Origin: Gnetum montanum
Lineage: Eukaryota; Streptophyta; Gnetopsida; Gnetales; Gnetaceae
Length of the DNA stretch: 63,597 nucleotides
Assembly: GCA_015680685.1 (NCBI GenBank)
Contig: MNCI01037709.1
Location: 182,859-246,455 of the forward strand
Reading direction: 5' to 3'
Made by a program: the position numbers and the translations under genes. This document shows, in pieces, positions 1 through 12,724 of the stretch. The notes under the pieces are model-generated. The model was given only the letters and a program-made list of their open reading frames with translations. It ran no database searches and had not been told where the DNA came from. Position 1 is the first letter of the stretch. Each line of letters begins with the position of its first letter.

Positions 1-172
1 CATTGTAATAAGGTGTTTACCCTTGTTGTCATGAACACTAGTTTTGTTAAGTCTTGTAATAATGATCCGTTCACATGTCATCCCATTAGTTCCATTCCCC
101 TCAATAATTCCATACTTACCTAATATTATTGTATGGAACTCAAGGATGAGTTTTCATTCAGTCATGGGGGTA
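1..172 (+). mobile_element. 3' internal end and polypurine tract of Athila-like element G
   Basis: This is the last stretch of internal sequence of a plus-strand LTR retrotransposon whose body lies outside the window. It ends in the purine-rich run GTCATGGGGGTA directly before an LTR, which is the expected plus-strand primer (polypurine tract). The same stretch occurs inverted at 63115-63300, about 90-95 percent alike by eye, and similar ends precede the LTRs of elements B, E and H. Confidence 0.75.
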
Positions 173-1156
173 TGATGAGACACAATATCGCATGCACCAC
201 GATATCACGTACGTGATATCGTGGCTATCGCGATATCGCATACGCGATATAGCATCATCCCCTAGGATATCGCGTACGTGATATCACGGTCCACTGCCAA
301 ATCTATAAATAAGAGACGGCATTCCCCTCATTTATTATCCTAGGCTAGAAGTAGCGAAGCTCTGGAAGATTGATCACCCCAGAGATAGAATATTTTTCCA
401 TGTGCCCGCAGTAGGAGTCCCCAAGTGAACGGATCTTTATTTGAGCAGCTTTGTACCTGAACGCAAGTTGTGTACAGAAATAAAGACGAGATTTGTGGAT
501 AAACCTTGCAGTACATGGATAGGTTTATTACATGTTATTTATTGTTTTCCTAGTAACGCGGCATGAGTATGACTTGGTTACGAGCATTGATGAATGTTTA
601 CGGCTAACCAAGGAATCGGCTACTCATCGCGATTAGATTCTCTTCCCCTTATCTCCTAGAATGTGGGATGAGTACGACTTGATTATGAGCATCTATGGAT
701 GTGTACGGCTAGTCAAGGAATCGGATACTCATCACACTTAGGCTAGTTAGGTGCCTCAGTACGACCACTTCGAGAACGTGCGTTACATGTGGTGATCCTA
801 GTAACGATTAGCATTTGGTAGCCATAGTTGCATAGTTCAGGGTGTGTATGGTAAGTGGGAACGGATGCTGACGCTAATTAATTTAGACTTAGGACATTAG
901 TTAGAGTTAGTTAGTCTCTCAACCCTTTGCTCTTAGCGTAGAAGACATAAAAACAGAAAAGACCAAAAAAATCATATACCTCGAACTTACTTAACCATAC
1001 ACCGTGACAACAACAAGTAAGTCTGGGAAGACAACGAATGATTAACCCCAAGTGTTCCATGGGGCATTTAGGCATTTAGTCTGCGGAGTTTGACTAGATC
1101 GCACGTGCTACACTCGTTTCATATGTTTGAGTGTAGGGGTACCTTGCCACTCATCA
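173..1156 (+). repeat. 3' LTR of element G (984 bp)
   Basis: The LTR begins TGATGAGACACAATATCG and ends GGTACCTTGCCACTCATCA, so the ends form short inverted repeats with TG...CA termini. U3 holds a perfect 28-bp palindrome at 197-224 built on GATATCACGT and further GATATC-containing inverted repeats to about 295. A TATA box (TATAAATA) lies at about 303-310. A tandem duplication of roughly 100 bp (about 561-632 and 665-735) is shared only with the LTR at 62164-63114. It lies against A's gag, so G probably inserted into A; the matching target-site duplicate would be left of the window. Confidence 0.85.
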
Positions 1157-1179
1157 CACACCTCCTAGCCATTTTTAAG

Positions 1180-2130
1180 GACATAGTTAATGAATTTATA
1201 AGGTTGAAGGTATACTACCTAGGCCTACAGTCCCTAAGCTAAGCCTTCACCCAAACCAAAAGCATGCAAGATGCAATAGAAGCTAGCAAGGACCCAACCT
1301 ATGTGGCCTACAAAAACCAACTTGTGAGGAGGGATAAGGATAAGGGAAAGCAAAATGCAATGGTGGAAACTATGACCAAAGAGGCCAAAGCAACCAACCC
1401 ACAATGAATGGTTAGCTAGCCCAGAGCCCTAGCTAACAATAAAGCTATCAACCCTAGCAAAAGGAAGACCAACCAAACTACATTCTCAGTGGCCACAGTG
1501 CAAGCTATTCCAAGGCCTAATTTTGAGCACAAGGATTGCTTTAAGTACACCCCATTGCCATTAAAACCTTAGAGCTACTAGATCAACTGTTAAAAGTCAA
1601 ACACATCCAATATCAGAAAATATCCAAGGATGCCTACAAGAAACACAATAGATATTACAAGCTAGTAAGAAATCCTACATCAGTGATAGCAAATGAGCCC
1701 CTAATCCCAAGGCATTTTAGGTTGGACCGATTTTGCCACTACCACTAGATGCCTAGCCATAATATTAATTTTTGCATAGCCTTGCAGGACGATCTAAAAT
1801 GGATGATTGATAGAGGCAAGTTGGTACTTGACACTGCTAACCTGATTAGGCCTCAAAACTACACTATGACAGTATACAAAGATCCTCTAAATGTAGACAA
1901 GGCTACCTACATCATAAATGTCATTAGCATTGATGATGACCCAAATTGGAGCAATAGCCATTCATGGTCTAAGTGCCCTATGGTAATGCAAGGGTTCCCT
2001 CAGCCACCACACATTTGAGGGCCCCCTTCATCATTAGAGTGCCACCTCAAGTATCCACAACACCTTTCATAGTTAGGATCCCTTTGCAAGTTGCATCGAA
2101 AATAATGGTTTACCCACCCTTCATTGTCTA
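1180..2130 (+). pseudogene. TAT-type gag remnant (C-terminal part)
   Basis: The clearest segment is 1749-2018, which reads MPSHNINFCIALQDDLKWMI followed by a run ending in DRGKL. This matches the gag C-terminus of TAT elements, where a knuckle-like HNIENC-type segment precedes a DLIxxGKL helix. The frame reads back with stops to about 1180, where the G insertion removes the rest. The product would have been the nucleocapsid part of the virus-like particle. The cysteines of a proper zinc knuckle are degraded (one Cys, in the NFC triplet). Confidence 0.55.
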
Positions 2131-2760
2131 AGTGCCACAGCATGCTAGCACCTCACCTTCCCAAAACATAGTAGTGACCAATGCATTGGTTCCTTCCTTC
2201 CCAAGGGGTAACCTGGCTAGAAACACTGATAGGACCTCGAGGTGCCAACACAAGATACCCAATGAGCATCTCATAGACACGATGGCTAGGAAACATCAAG
2301 ACCAAAGAGTGTTAGGTCCGCCAAAACCAATTCCCATATTTGCGGTCCCTATGGCCAAAACAATTGAACATGCTACAACGAGCAAACTACCAAGGAGTAC
2401 TAAAGCCCTAAACAAACTAGGCAAACAAAGCCTAAGTCACCTCCACAAGAGATCCATCTCTTAGGCCACATGAAAGAAGTCAAGGCTAGCAAAAACATGG
2501 CTGATGGAAAAGACTTCGTGGATGCATTAGCCCAAGTAAAACAAGTGCTCAAATAGAAGAACATAATATTGAGCCTGTATGACCTAATCATAACCTCATC
2601 TTCCCATCGTGAAGCACTGGTGTAAATGTTGACCTCTATTCCTATTAAGGAGGACATCCTTGCAAATGAGACCTCCATCCATGCAGTGATGTTACCTTCC
2701 ATACCACAAAAATCAAGTTCCACATCCCTAGGGTTTCATGATGAAGCAATTAAGGTTAAT
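2130..2760 (+). pseudogene. gag-protease linker of element A, degraded
   Basis: Short plus-strand open stretches (for example 2132-2464) are rich in Pro, Ser, Thr and Lys. They lie between the gag-like segment and the protease, so I read them as the low-complexity linker of the Gag-Pol polyprotein. No conserved motif is visible and stops are frequent. Confidence 0.35.
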
Positions 2761-2761
2761 C

Positions 2762-3276
2762 CTGAGAGGGGCTAGGTCATAACAGCTCCTATTTTCATCA
2801 CCATACATGTTGGGTAATGCAAGATTCACAAAGTGCATGTCAATGATGGAGCAACAACAAATGTTATACCATACATTGTTGTGGATAAGTTAGGCCTCGC
2901 AGATCAAATTAGACAAATGAAAACCACATGTTTGAAATCCTTCAATGGATTGCATGTCATCGTTAGGGGCACTGTCACCATAGCCTTTGTAGTAGGAGAG
3001 CAATTCCCCATCACTGCTAACTTCATTATCATAGAGAAAATGTCAAGCTTTAACTTAATATTGGATAGACCTTCATTGGCCCAATTACAAGCTGTCTCCT
3101 CTTCGATTCATCAAGAAATCCACCTCCCATACAAAGGTGATGAAGTTATCATCCATGGTGATAATGCTACCCCTTTGGCCATCAACAACATAAATGTGGA
3201 GCAAGAGTCAGAAGTTGAGTTTCTTGATGATGCACCTACAGCAAACAATGAAACACATGAGGCAAACCCACTTTAA
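2762..3276 (+). pseudogene. Retropepsin-type protease remnant of element A
   Basis: The open frame 2833-3276 encodes VHVNDGATTNVIPYIVVDKLGL and later FNLILDRPSLAQLQAVSS. This is the retroelement aspartic protease fold as found in TAT elements: an active-site D-x-G-like triplet (here NDGA), a flap region, and the conserved LILGRPwL-like segment near the C-terminus. Here that Gly is Asp (LILDRPSL). The enzyme would cleave Gag-Pol. Upstream frame damage (stop in the segment before VHVNDG) and the missing RT downstream make it non-functional. Confidence 0.6.
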
Positions 3277-3369
3277 AAAGTAGTAGAAACCAATGACCTC
3301 CTAGAGTATTCCCTTTGGGTGGAACTGCCCTGTGATGTAGCAAGTGAAGGTCAAGGGGATTACCAAATA

Positions 3370-6300
3370 GTGTAATCTAGACCCTACATCCCCCTAACCC
3401 AAATCGGGTTAGGAAGCAACTACGCAACTAAGGTATCCATAGAAAATGTAATATGCATAGCAATACATAGCATGAATAGCATCACATAGCAAAAATGTAG
3501 TAAAAAAGCCTAATGGGAGGTACATTTGGTCATGCTCAATCGATAGCACTATGTGGGGGTTGGGTTGGAGGTTCTGCTTCCTCCACCAAGTGGCTAGGGC
3601 CTGCAGCATTGCCTAGTTCCTACCACAACCATTAATAAATATGTGTGATTAGTAAGCAAACACGCATTATATGAGCTAACTCAAAACATAAAAAGCATGA
3701 AAAAACTAACGTAGCAAAAACTAACCTAGGAGGGTCCCAGAATGGTGAGTTTTGGAGGTAACTTTCGAAGGTCAACCTCCAACTACTGGAGGATCTTAAC
3801 TCTAAAAATTTGCATCTACTCTTCCTGGCCAAAGTCAATACCAACAAGGGTCTTGCCTTTTTCCACATCAATCCATGTAGGTGGCTTCATGGAAAATGTA
3901 ATAGAAGAGGCCTCTTTAGAGGACGTAATGATTTGCTTCACAGGAGAGTCAATCATAACCATACTCTACGTGAGCAAGTCATATACCTGCTTCCCACCAA
4001 TTACCTCAAGAAACATCTTGAGGCAACAATGTTCAATAGACTCTTCCTTGTACCACCGTAGGCATGCATCATTCTCCTACTTGTACTGATGCTTATGATT
4101 CTTCTACATCTATCCCCACTGATAAACCTTTGTGTTATAATTCTTCCAATCTTGATTGTTCTAAGTGAGCAAATCCATCTGGAGCTACTACTCTACTAGC
4201 TCCCACATGACCTTGTTCTTATCTTTGAGAGCTATCTAATATCTAGCATACTTAATCTCAGAGGTACGTTAGGTGCCATCTCCCCATGATCTAGCCACTA
4301 TGAAGTCATATCTAGATTGAAGTTCCTTAATCTTCTCATCCTGGCTAGCCATCCTCTCCTGCAATTCTTGCACATGCTTCCACATGTGCTCATTAGAGCA
4401 CCTACAAATCCATAACAACTTTGCACAAGAAAGTATGAACTTGTTTAATGTCTCATACATGTGATGAGGCACCTGATCAAATTTAGGAGGAAGGTCAGGT
4501 AGAGCATCCACCCTTGGCACCTTGCCTAGATCCCCCTATATCTTAAGACTTGAAGGCATACAACAACTAATCAATCTTAGCCAAAAGCTAAGCATTTAAG
4601 TAAGAAGCAGAATAGCATAAAGCAGAATAGCACTACACACATACCTAGCTCTAGGTCTGCTTGTCAAAAGCAGTCCACCATGTCCTCAATAATACCTTCC
4701 ATGAAGGTGAATTTATTCAGCATATCTATCCATGGCTCCATGCAGTAGGTAGATGCAGGACTATTAGCAGGAACATCTAATGTTGTAATACAATGATGCA
4801 ATTAACATATGGCCTAACAACTAAAGATACCAGAGCAAAAAATAAAAGATAGATGAAAATACAAGTTGATTACCTAGCAAGCCCTTAGGCATGAGTGCAA
4901 GGGGCTCATTTAGCTACATACCATTGAATAGACTGTCAAAATCATCCCCATCAGGGTGGAGCAACCCTTCTTCTTCCAACTATCGGAGGGCCTCCGCTAC
5001 CTCGTGAAGCTCATCTTCATGGGCCACCTCCTCCTCAACCTAAGGAGGTGCTTCCTCTACTGCTACCTCAGCCACTACTCTTACAACCCTCTCTTATTTT
5101 TCTATAATTAACATACATACACATATATCACATCATTATGCATAGCACATCATTAGCTAATCAATAATATAGCATAAAACAAAAACATAAAAATAATAAT
5201 ATAGACATGAATGTAACTAAGGCATCTAAGAAGATATACATATTAACCTGTAACATCTACCTACAAGCTTTAGCTTGATGTAGATCCTTTTTCTACTTGG
5301 CTTCCTAATCTTAGGGGAAACTTCCTCTTGAGGACACAACCTCTCAATCTTGGCCTTAGATGGCCCCACCATCTTTGCTATGTAGCGATCCACCTTACTC
5401 ACATCCCCGGTGCCAACTGGAGGACCCTCACCTATACTGTTGCACGAATAATGTGAGTACCCCATGGGACCCTTGGTCATTATTGATAACAACTCATTGA
5501 TCCCCTCGAGGGAGTCCTACATTCATGTGGTCAAGAACATATGTTTGACCCATGGCCAAGACAACTACTCATAGTCTTACACTATCCATCATCCATCATC
5601 TTGCACAACTAGAAGCTCCACAAACTTTTGTAGGTATCCTGCAAAGAGCATAAAGTAGACATGGGACCTCACCTACAGGCTGAATTGAAGCCAAAAAATA
5701 TCTTCGTGTAGACCAATGGCTATGTACATGGTCCAATTTAACCTTGCACCCTTTAGCAGCACCTTCTATATCACCCATGCCTATTTCACCCCTAGGATCT
5801 TTCTTTGGAAGAGCATCTTCGGAAAGGCACGAGCATGGAACAAAGGGTATAGCTCTCGCACCTTAGGAACCTACACATCTTTGATCGATATGCCTTTGTG
5901 AGATCAAGTGGCTCCCAAACAATTCTAGATCTCCTATCTATGATCCGCCTTGCTACTAGCCTTATCGACAATCATCAGGCCATCAACAGGAATGCTAAAG
6001 ATATCTACAAAGAAGGCCTCACTTAGATCCAACACTACCATCATGCTACGCACCTAGGTGAAAAATTTCCTGATATCCCTACTAAAGGAGTCAATGATGG
6101 TGACCATTTCAGCAACTAGGATACTCAAGCTAAGGGCCAATAATAGGTCCATTAACCCAGCACATGTGAGCCAAGCTATCAATGCATTTGGCACTTTGTG
6201 GCACAACTAGTGTTGCACATCCTCTACATCACCATATTCATGATGAGGGTGGCCTCTGTGCAACTCATGGTGACCACCATCATCTTGGCTAAGGTAATCA

Positions 6301-7250
6301 TCACTATAATATAAAGAAAAACAAGGTTATCATGCCATCATGAAAATAGGGTGAACTAAAAGGCACATATGCAAACACATCAGCCAAAATGTAGATATGT
6401 ACATGGCACAAAAGGAGTACAAGATGGAGGTGGTACTACAAACACCTCCTCAGTGTTAATCTCACCACCAACCCACTCCTCATCCAACCAGCCATGGATC
6501 TTGTATCACTCATATGCTTTTGGGTATTGGGAAATGTAGGCCTCTAGATCGTGCCCCACTTGGCCAATCATGGCTACCCAAATGTTTGTACATGATGAGA
6601 ATACCTCCAAGGCAATGCAAGTTAAGACTAGAGCATCTGCATCATCATGCAAGCCATCCTCTTCAACTATGAATTTGGAAATCAACCATACAACCATTAG
6701 CAATTTAACAAGAAAGTAGCAAAAAAGAACACTACATAAGAGATAGAAACACTTATCCTCCAATGCAGTAGGCGGTTCCAAGTGGGTTCTAAAACAAAGT
6801 ATGAAACCACTGTGCAATAACAAGGGTGTTATTCTTATTATAACAAGCGAACCCCTTCATGTGTCATACTATGGATAACTGTTGAATGTGCCTAAGAGCT
6901 CTGCCTGAGCCTCCTACCCCATCACTGTTAGTAGTGGACTCATTTAAGATGAACTTCAGGATGCTTTGGTTAGCCCTGGGTAGTAGTGTCTCGGTGATAG
7001 CACTAGTAGCCTCAACCACCAAGTGTGGCCACATGATCACATTGAACTATTGCAATAGATATTCCAGGAACTCCCAAGCTCCTAGCCAGAACCACATCGC
7101 CTGATGATCCACTTGCATGTCTAGTGTAAGCATGTTGGGGACAGGTTTGCTCATGCAACATAGGATGTCCACAAGCTCAACCACTATCAAAACAGGATTT
7201 AGCAACACCTTGCAATTACCAAGCAATAGGCAAAGCATTAGTATGCACAC
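3370..7250 (-). pseudogene. Degenerate antisense reading frames between protease and RT of element A
   Basis: Reading the minus strand from about 7250 to 3600 gives a patchwork of protein-like stretches: 7250-7047, 6823-6506, then about 6200-5600 with few stops, 5492-5226, and a short coiled-coil-like piece at 4520-4269 (HMWKHVQELQERMASQDEKI). The 6200-5600 part has segments such as VPKVRELYPLFHARAFPKML, resembling in style the helical plant-transposon-associated domains of extra retroelement ORFs. Antisense extra ORFs are known in TAT elements, but downstream of pol, not between protease and RT. An unrelated nested insertion is the main alternative. No function can be assigned. Confidence 0.35.
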
Positions 7251-7259
7251 ATGGATGCA

Positions 7260-9190
7260 AAATTTTTGGTATACACATTAGAAATTATTAACATAAATTA
7301 ACAAAAAGGTAATTTTGACAATACACCCTAAGGCCCTGTAGGTGTAGGACATTGCTTAACTCGTTTGATGTGCCTGGCACTCACTGGGGTATAGCAAGTT
7401 TTTACAAGCTTAGCACTACATTTTGTAAGTTTAGCACCATGCATAGTCAACAAAAGCTTTACTAACTCTAGAATACCTCAATGGAGAGCATAGTCAAAAT
7501 GGCAAAATTTTTACTAACTCTGGACTATTCTAGTGGAGAGCGTAGTTCCAAACAAATTGAAATTTTGGAAAAAACTTATGACAACTACCCTTCCAATCCT
7601 TAATGTGTATAGAGCATAGTTTTGACCCATAGCCATGGAGAGCATAGTCTCAGCCATGGCAGTGAAGAGCATAGTTTCCACACACCGTCACACCACCACA
7701 CATGTCGCCATGTCACGGCCCTCTCCACTCTTTTTTACTATCACCCATGGTGCAATCCAAATTAACAACCCTGCATCCTAAACCCTAGAGTGTAGTCTAT
7801 GGGGGCATAGAGATAGTGCCATGGTAGGCCGCACCTCCACTGCTACCCCTAAAGAACACCAAAAAATGAGAGGATGAGAAGCACATGCCCCGATGTCGAA
7901 CATGGCTGCAGCCCTTGTGGCTATGCCACGGAGTGCAACAACAATCATAAACCTATTGTCGCACCCTAGAGTATGACCCCAGAAAAGGCCTAAGTCCCAC
8001 ACACAAAAAAAAATCCTATCCCTATAGTGCCCTCTCTAGCGCCCCTCCTATTGTCAAAACCCAGCATTGATCACAATCACACCAGGGTGCGTAATGCATG
8101 GGACCCTAATCCCTAAGCAGTAAACACAAAGAATATAAAAAAAATGAACAAAAAACTTAACCCTTACGCCACACATAGAAAAAGAGAGATAACTTGCGAT
8201 GGTAGTCGCAACCCCCTACAACTGCGCCACACCATGCAACGGTGGCTATGGCCCCTACGACTAAGTCGTAGAGCACCATGCATAGGGCCCCAAAGCCAGG
8301 GCCCAACCCAAGATCCTATGTCACCCTAAGAACAAAAAATAGAAGACAAACATACACCCTCCCCACTACCATGAAAAAACACAAAAAATCAATTGTTTCC
8401 ATGGCCCATGTGGCCATGCCATGACATTCAATGGTGGCCAAGGCCCCCGTAGTCATGTTGTGCAGTGCATGCACAAAGCTCAAAACCCATGCAACCACAA
8501 ACCCCCAAAGCCTGTGCCACAAGAATAACAAAAATCAAAGTAAGGAAAAGAGAGTAGTTGGTGTACCTAACTAAAACGGATGGTCTCCTTTCCTCCATGC
8601 ATGCTTACAACAAGTAGCATAGTGCTCTTTCTCCCTCGGCAATGTTCACTAGCCTTAGGTGAAGATGTCCACTTCAGCGCATCATCTTTCCCCCAACTAC
8701 ACTCTCTACTGACAATGATGGCTGAAGTAATAGAAAGACTATTTTCCCAACGTCATGATGAAATGGCAAAAAATGGCAAGTTACCATGGTAAAACTATGT
8801 CTATATACCCTCTCGAGATCATTTAATGATCCAGTAGCCTAGGAATATGCTCGTCACTGAACACCCAATGGGGAGCATAGTTGGGTGAGAGCGTAGCCAA
8901 CCATACTTAGTCTAAAACCATGATTTTTTTTGCTATCTTGCAAATGCCCAAATTAATTCCACTTCCCGAGCATGGCCATCCCTCCTTGAAATGACATGTT
9001 TAGCACATCTATGGTTCACTAAGACCTAAAACTGATGTGCATATGGCCTACCAAGGCCTAAAACTAGCGCAAAAATGTTTACCTTCCATGGAAACTTGCA
9101 TGCACGCTTAAACAAATTTCATTGGATTGCTTTTCTCATTCATGTATATTAACTTTGTTAAAATAGGTGTCACTTGATGTTTTTCTAGTT
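7260..9190. repeat. Non-coding block with recurrent GAGCATAGT units and about 230-bp imperfect repeats
   Basis: No gene is visible. Between about 7430-7680 and 8850-8910 the unit GGAGAGCATAGTC recurs, the same motif that makes up the array at 14.3-15.6 kb. Between about 7860 and 8530, blocks centred on CATGG..GTGGC(C/T)ATG and followed by A-rich, CCCAAAGCC-like text recur about every 230-260 bp. The block ends in a pyrimidine-rich TTTTCTAGTTTATTTTGTAG at about 9180-9199, which looks like a plant splice acceptor. Confidence 0.45.
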
Positions 9191-9259
9191 TATTTTGTAG
9201 GAAGATCACATGACTGTGCAAGAGTAGATCTTCTCACCTTTGGTCCTCACAAGGCCTTA

Positions 9260-10983
9260 TGGCAACATCAAGTGATGCATTGACCACCATTGCCTAGACC
9301 TTAAGCCTACAACCTACAATGAATACATAGCATCTGTAGAACCACTACTAGACTAGCCCAACCATCTAGTTAAAGTTCTTGATCTAGAGGTAGAAGATGT
9401 CATCGAGGATCCCCTTGTCAAGATCCCTATGGCAACACATAACGGCAAGGCAAGAACAGTAAAACTAAGCTCCTCGCTAGAACCCTAGCATGCTCAAGAT
9501 ATCATTAGAGTGCTTAATGATAATATCCAATCATTTTCATGGTCATATAAGGACATGTCAGGCCTAGATACCCAACTAGTCCAGCACAACATCATCCTCG
9601 ATCCCTACATCAAGCTAGTTAAACAAAAAAACATGCAAGGTTTGACCTGAGGTGGCATTGGTAGTCCATGATGAGATCACCAAGCTTTACAAGGCTAGTT
9701 TCATCCGAGCTATTAACTATTTAGAATGGATCTCCAACATCATAGTTGTATCTAAGAAAAACAAGATTATGTGCATTTGCATAGACTTCTGGGACTTAAA
9801 CAAGGCAACCATCAAAGATGACTTCTTGTTGCCTAGTATCAATCAATTGATTGATATCATCGTTGGACATGCCTTGTTGTCCTTCATGGATGGGTTCTCA
9901 AGCTATAACCAGATTAGGATCAGCCCTAAGCACTAGCTCAATACAACCTTCATGACCCCTTGAGATACATTTTGCTACACAATGATGCCTTTTGGACTAA
10001 ACAATGTAGGAGCAACATACCAACGAGCAATGACATACATTTTTAATGATTACATGCTTAGTTTACTTAATAACTACATAGATGATATTGCAGTTAAGTC
10101 CAGAATGACCCACAACCATGCAAATGACTTAGACTTAGTGCTTAAATGTTGCCTAGAACATGAGCTTAGGCTAAACCCTAAGAAGTATGTTTTTGGGGTC
10201 AAAATGGGTAGGATGCTCAGCTTTGTAGTGTCTGAAGCAAGTATACATGTAGATCCTGATAAGGTTAAGGCCATAACCAACTTAGCACCACTAGCTAACC
10301 TTAAGGAGCTATGAGGATTGTGAGGTAGAATACAATTCATATGCAGGTTTATCACCCGGTTAACTGACAAGCTAAAACCAATGCAACATTTGCTCAAAAA
10401 GGGAGCCCACTTCAAGTGGACAATTTAGTGCCAACAAGCATTCGACAACATTAAGCAAGAGCTAGCACAACTACCTATGATCCATCCTCTATAAGGAGAT
10501 AAGCATTTTTACATCTACCTTGCCACTTCTAACATGTCCATCACTTCTCTGCTTTACCAAAAGTGAGATGATCACGTAGAGGTCCCAATCTACTACCTAA
10601 GTCATGCATTAGTAATCCATGAAATGACATACAATGATGTGGAGAAGTATTACCTTGCTCTAGTCTTCTCACTAAAGAAGTGGAGGCATTACCTCTTCCA
10701 CAGCCAAGTTAACATTATTTGCAAGAACAATGTACTTCAAGCTATAACAACGAATATCTACGAAAGTAGACACATTGCATGGTGGAAAGTAATAACAATT
10801 AAGTTTGACCTACATTATGTCACACAAGCCTCAACAAAAGGTCAAGCTATACCCGCACAACTCACAGCTTCACCAGTGAACAATCAAGCTACCATAAACC
10901 CTGAGTTACTAGACAAGCATATTAGCAATATTAGCCAAGTGCCTAACAACTATGAGGCACTCCTACATTTTGATAGAGATTAA
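9260..10983 (+). pseudogene. Reverse transcriptase-RNase H remnant of element A
   Basis: The frame begins with a protease-RT linker (about 9370-9650: EDPLVKIPM, then FSWSYKDMSGLD) typical of TAT elements. RT motifs follow: CICIDFWDLNKAT at about 9770, LSFMDGFSSYNQIRISP at about 9880, MMPFGLNNVGATYQRAM at about 9982, and the catalytic box YIDD at about 10075-10086. The RNase H domain follows, with MTYNDVEKYYLALVFSLKKW at 10624. Stops interrupt at about 9933, 9961 and 10312, and the first RNase H half is heavily damaged. The enzyme would copy the RNA genome and degrade the template. The YIDDIAVKS context supports TAT rather than Athila. Confidence 0.75.
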
Positions 10984-11470
10984 ACCTCTGGAGGAGGTAG
11001 CACTACTGCTATTATTATGCTTCCCTCTAGGGAAATCCAACCCTTTACATATCATTTTGCATTTCCTTGCACTAATGTGGTGGAGTACAAAGGTCTCCTC
11101 CAAGGCATCCTTGTAACATGCGACCTAGGAATCCAATGCATAGTGATCCAAGGTGATTCACAACTAGTGGTTAATCATGTAGCATAGGTTTATGCCTATA
11201 AAGCACAACATTTATAACCTTACTATGACTTGGCAAAACACCTGCTCCAATACTTTGTAATTGTTGATGTCCAACATGTTCCCCAAGTGAAAATGCCATT
11301 ACCGATGCACTTGCGACATTAGCCCTTAGCATAATGCCTAGCATGTTCAACACATTGTCCAACTCAGTGGTGGATTGCACTGCACCTATCATGCAGATCA
11401 TCGAAGATGCATCCCTAGCCATAGTTAGCACCACCTATGTAAAAGAGTGGTATGATGACATTAAGGCATA
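10984..11470 (+). pseudogene. Second, archaeal-type RNase H (aRH) remnant of element A
   Basis: The frame reads LPSREIQPFTYHFAFPCTNV, then VVEYKGLLQGI and GDSQLVVNHV, and after a frameshift DALATLAL. This is the order of the archaeal-type RNase H (NEAEYEALLxGL..GDSQLVVNQV) that TAT and Ogre elements carry between the normal RNase H and integrase. Its presence is the best evidence for the TAT assignment. At least two stops and a frameshift near 11290 show that it is dead. Confidence 0.65.
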
Positions 11471-11619
11471 CCTTCTATAAGGTGAGCCTTCACAACACTT
11501 AATCACTACTCAAAAGGACATAGTACACAAATGTTCATGGCAGTACATCATTGTAAGTGATAACACACTATGCCACAAATCCCACAATGGCATACAACTA
11601 ACCTGCATAAGTGAAAATG

Positions 11620-12690
11620 AAGCAAAAACAATCGTTGAGCAAGTCCACAAAGGACCATGCAGAGGTCACATACCACCTAAGATGATGGTAGCAAAAATCA
11701 GATAGCTAGGCTACTATTGGCCTTACATGAAGAGAAATTGCATCTGGAAAGTCAAACTATGCAATACTTGTTAGTGGCATAGCAACTTAATGCATGTGCC
11801 ATCAACTAAATTGCATACAACACAAATCACATGGTCATTCCAAAATTGGGGCCTAGACATCATTGAATCCATAATGCCTAAGTCCTCTGCAAGGCATAGC
11901 TTCATAATAACTACAATAGAATATTTCACCAAGTAAGTCAAAGTAGTTCCCCTTAGGAAGATGACATTGCAGAAAGTTTTCAAGTTCATGTTAGACAATA
12001 TAGTGACCCATTTCAGCTTTCCCATGACCATAGTGACATATAACAAACTACAGTTTAGCAACACTGAAACTAAGGCCTTTTATGAGCACTTCAGCATCAA
12101 GCACTCATTTTCATTGCCATACTACCCTTAGGCAAATGGGCAAGTGAAGGCCACCAACAAGGTTATCATCAACCTCCTCAAGACGATGCTAAGCAACAAT
12201 AAAAGATGATGGCATGAGCAGCTAGTCTATGCACTTTGGGCCTACCACATAACACATTGAACAGTGATAGGTATGACATCTTATAGCCTTGTCTACTGAT
12301 CTGAAGCAGTTTTGCTACTTGAATTGTAGGTTCCATCGCTTCAGGTAATCCTCTCAGACTTCATCAACCAAGGTTAGAACAATGAGTTGAGAACCATAGA
12401 TCTCAACTCAACAAAGGAAGAGTGCATGTGTACGCTTGATCACATTGAGTGGTATCAAGAAAAGCAATGGCAAAAGTGTCATCACAACTAGCATCAATGC
12501 CTAATCAAGAGAGGGGACCTAGTCCTCAAGGCCATTCGTAAACCCATAGATAAATTCTTAGCTAACTAGGAAGGGCCTTTCCTAGTCACTAAGTCCTATG
12601 ACAACAAAGCATTTAAGCTTATTGATCAAGAGGAAAATGAGTTTTCCAATCTAGTAAATCATTTGCATTTGAAGCTGTACTATATCTAGC
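11620..12690 (+). pseudogene. Integrase remnant of element A
   Basis: A degraded HHCC zinc-binding N-terminus is visible (HKGPCRGHIPPKMM then GYYWPYMKRNC and LCNTC at about 11640-11775). The catalytic core follows: WGLDIIESIM (first Asp) at about 11850 and a segment ending YYPxANGQVKATNKVI at about 12120, which contains the region of the catalytic Glu. The second catalytic Asp position (VTYNKLQF) appears replaced by Asn. The C-terminal domain has GPFLVTKSYDN at about 12575, the GPY/F module. Stops occur throughout. It would insert the cDNA into the genome. Confidence 0.65.
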
Positions 12691-12724
12691 ATGCAGCACC
12701 ACACACCAATGAAGCAAGGTAAGC

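Noticed and set aside
173-300. Possible CRISPR-like or satellite array of GATATC repeats
   Set aside because: The repeats are palindromes inside an LTR U3, upstream of a TATA box, and recur at the same place in the inverted LTR at 62164-63114.
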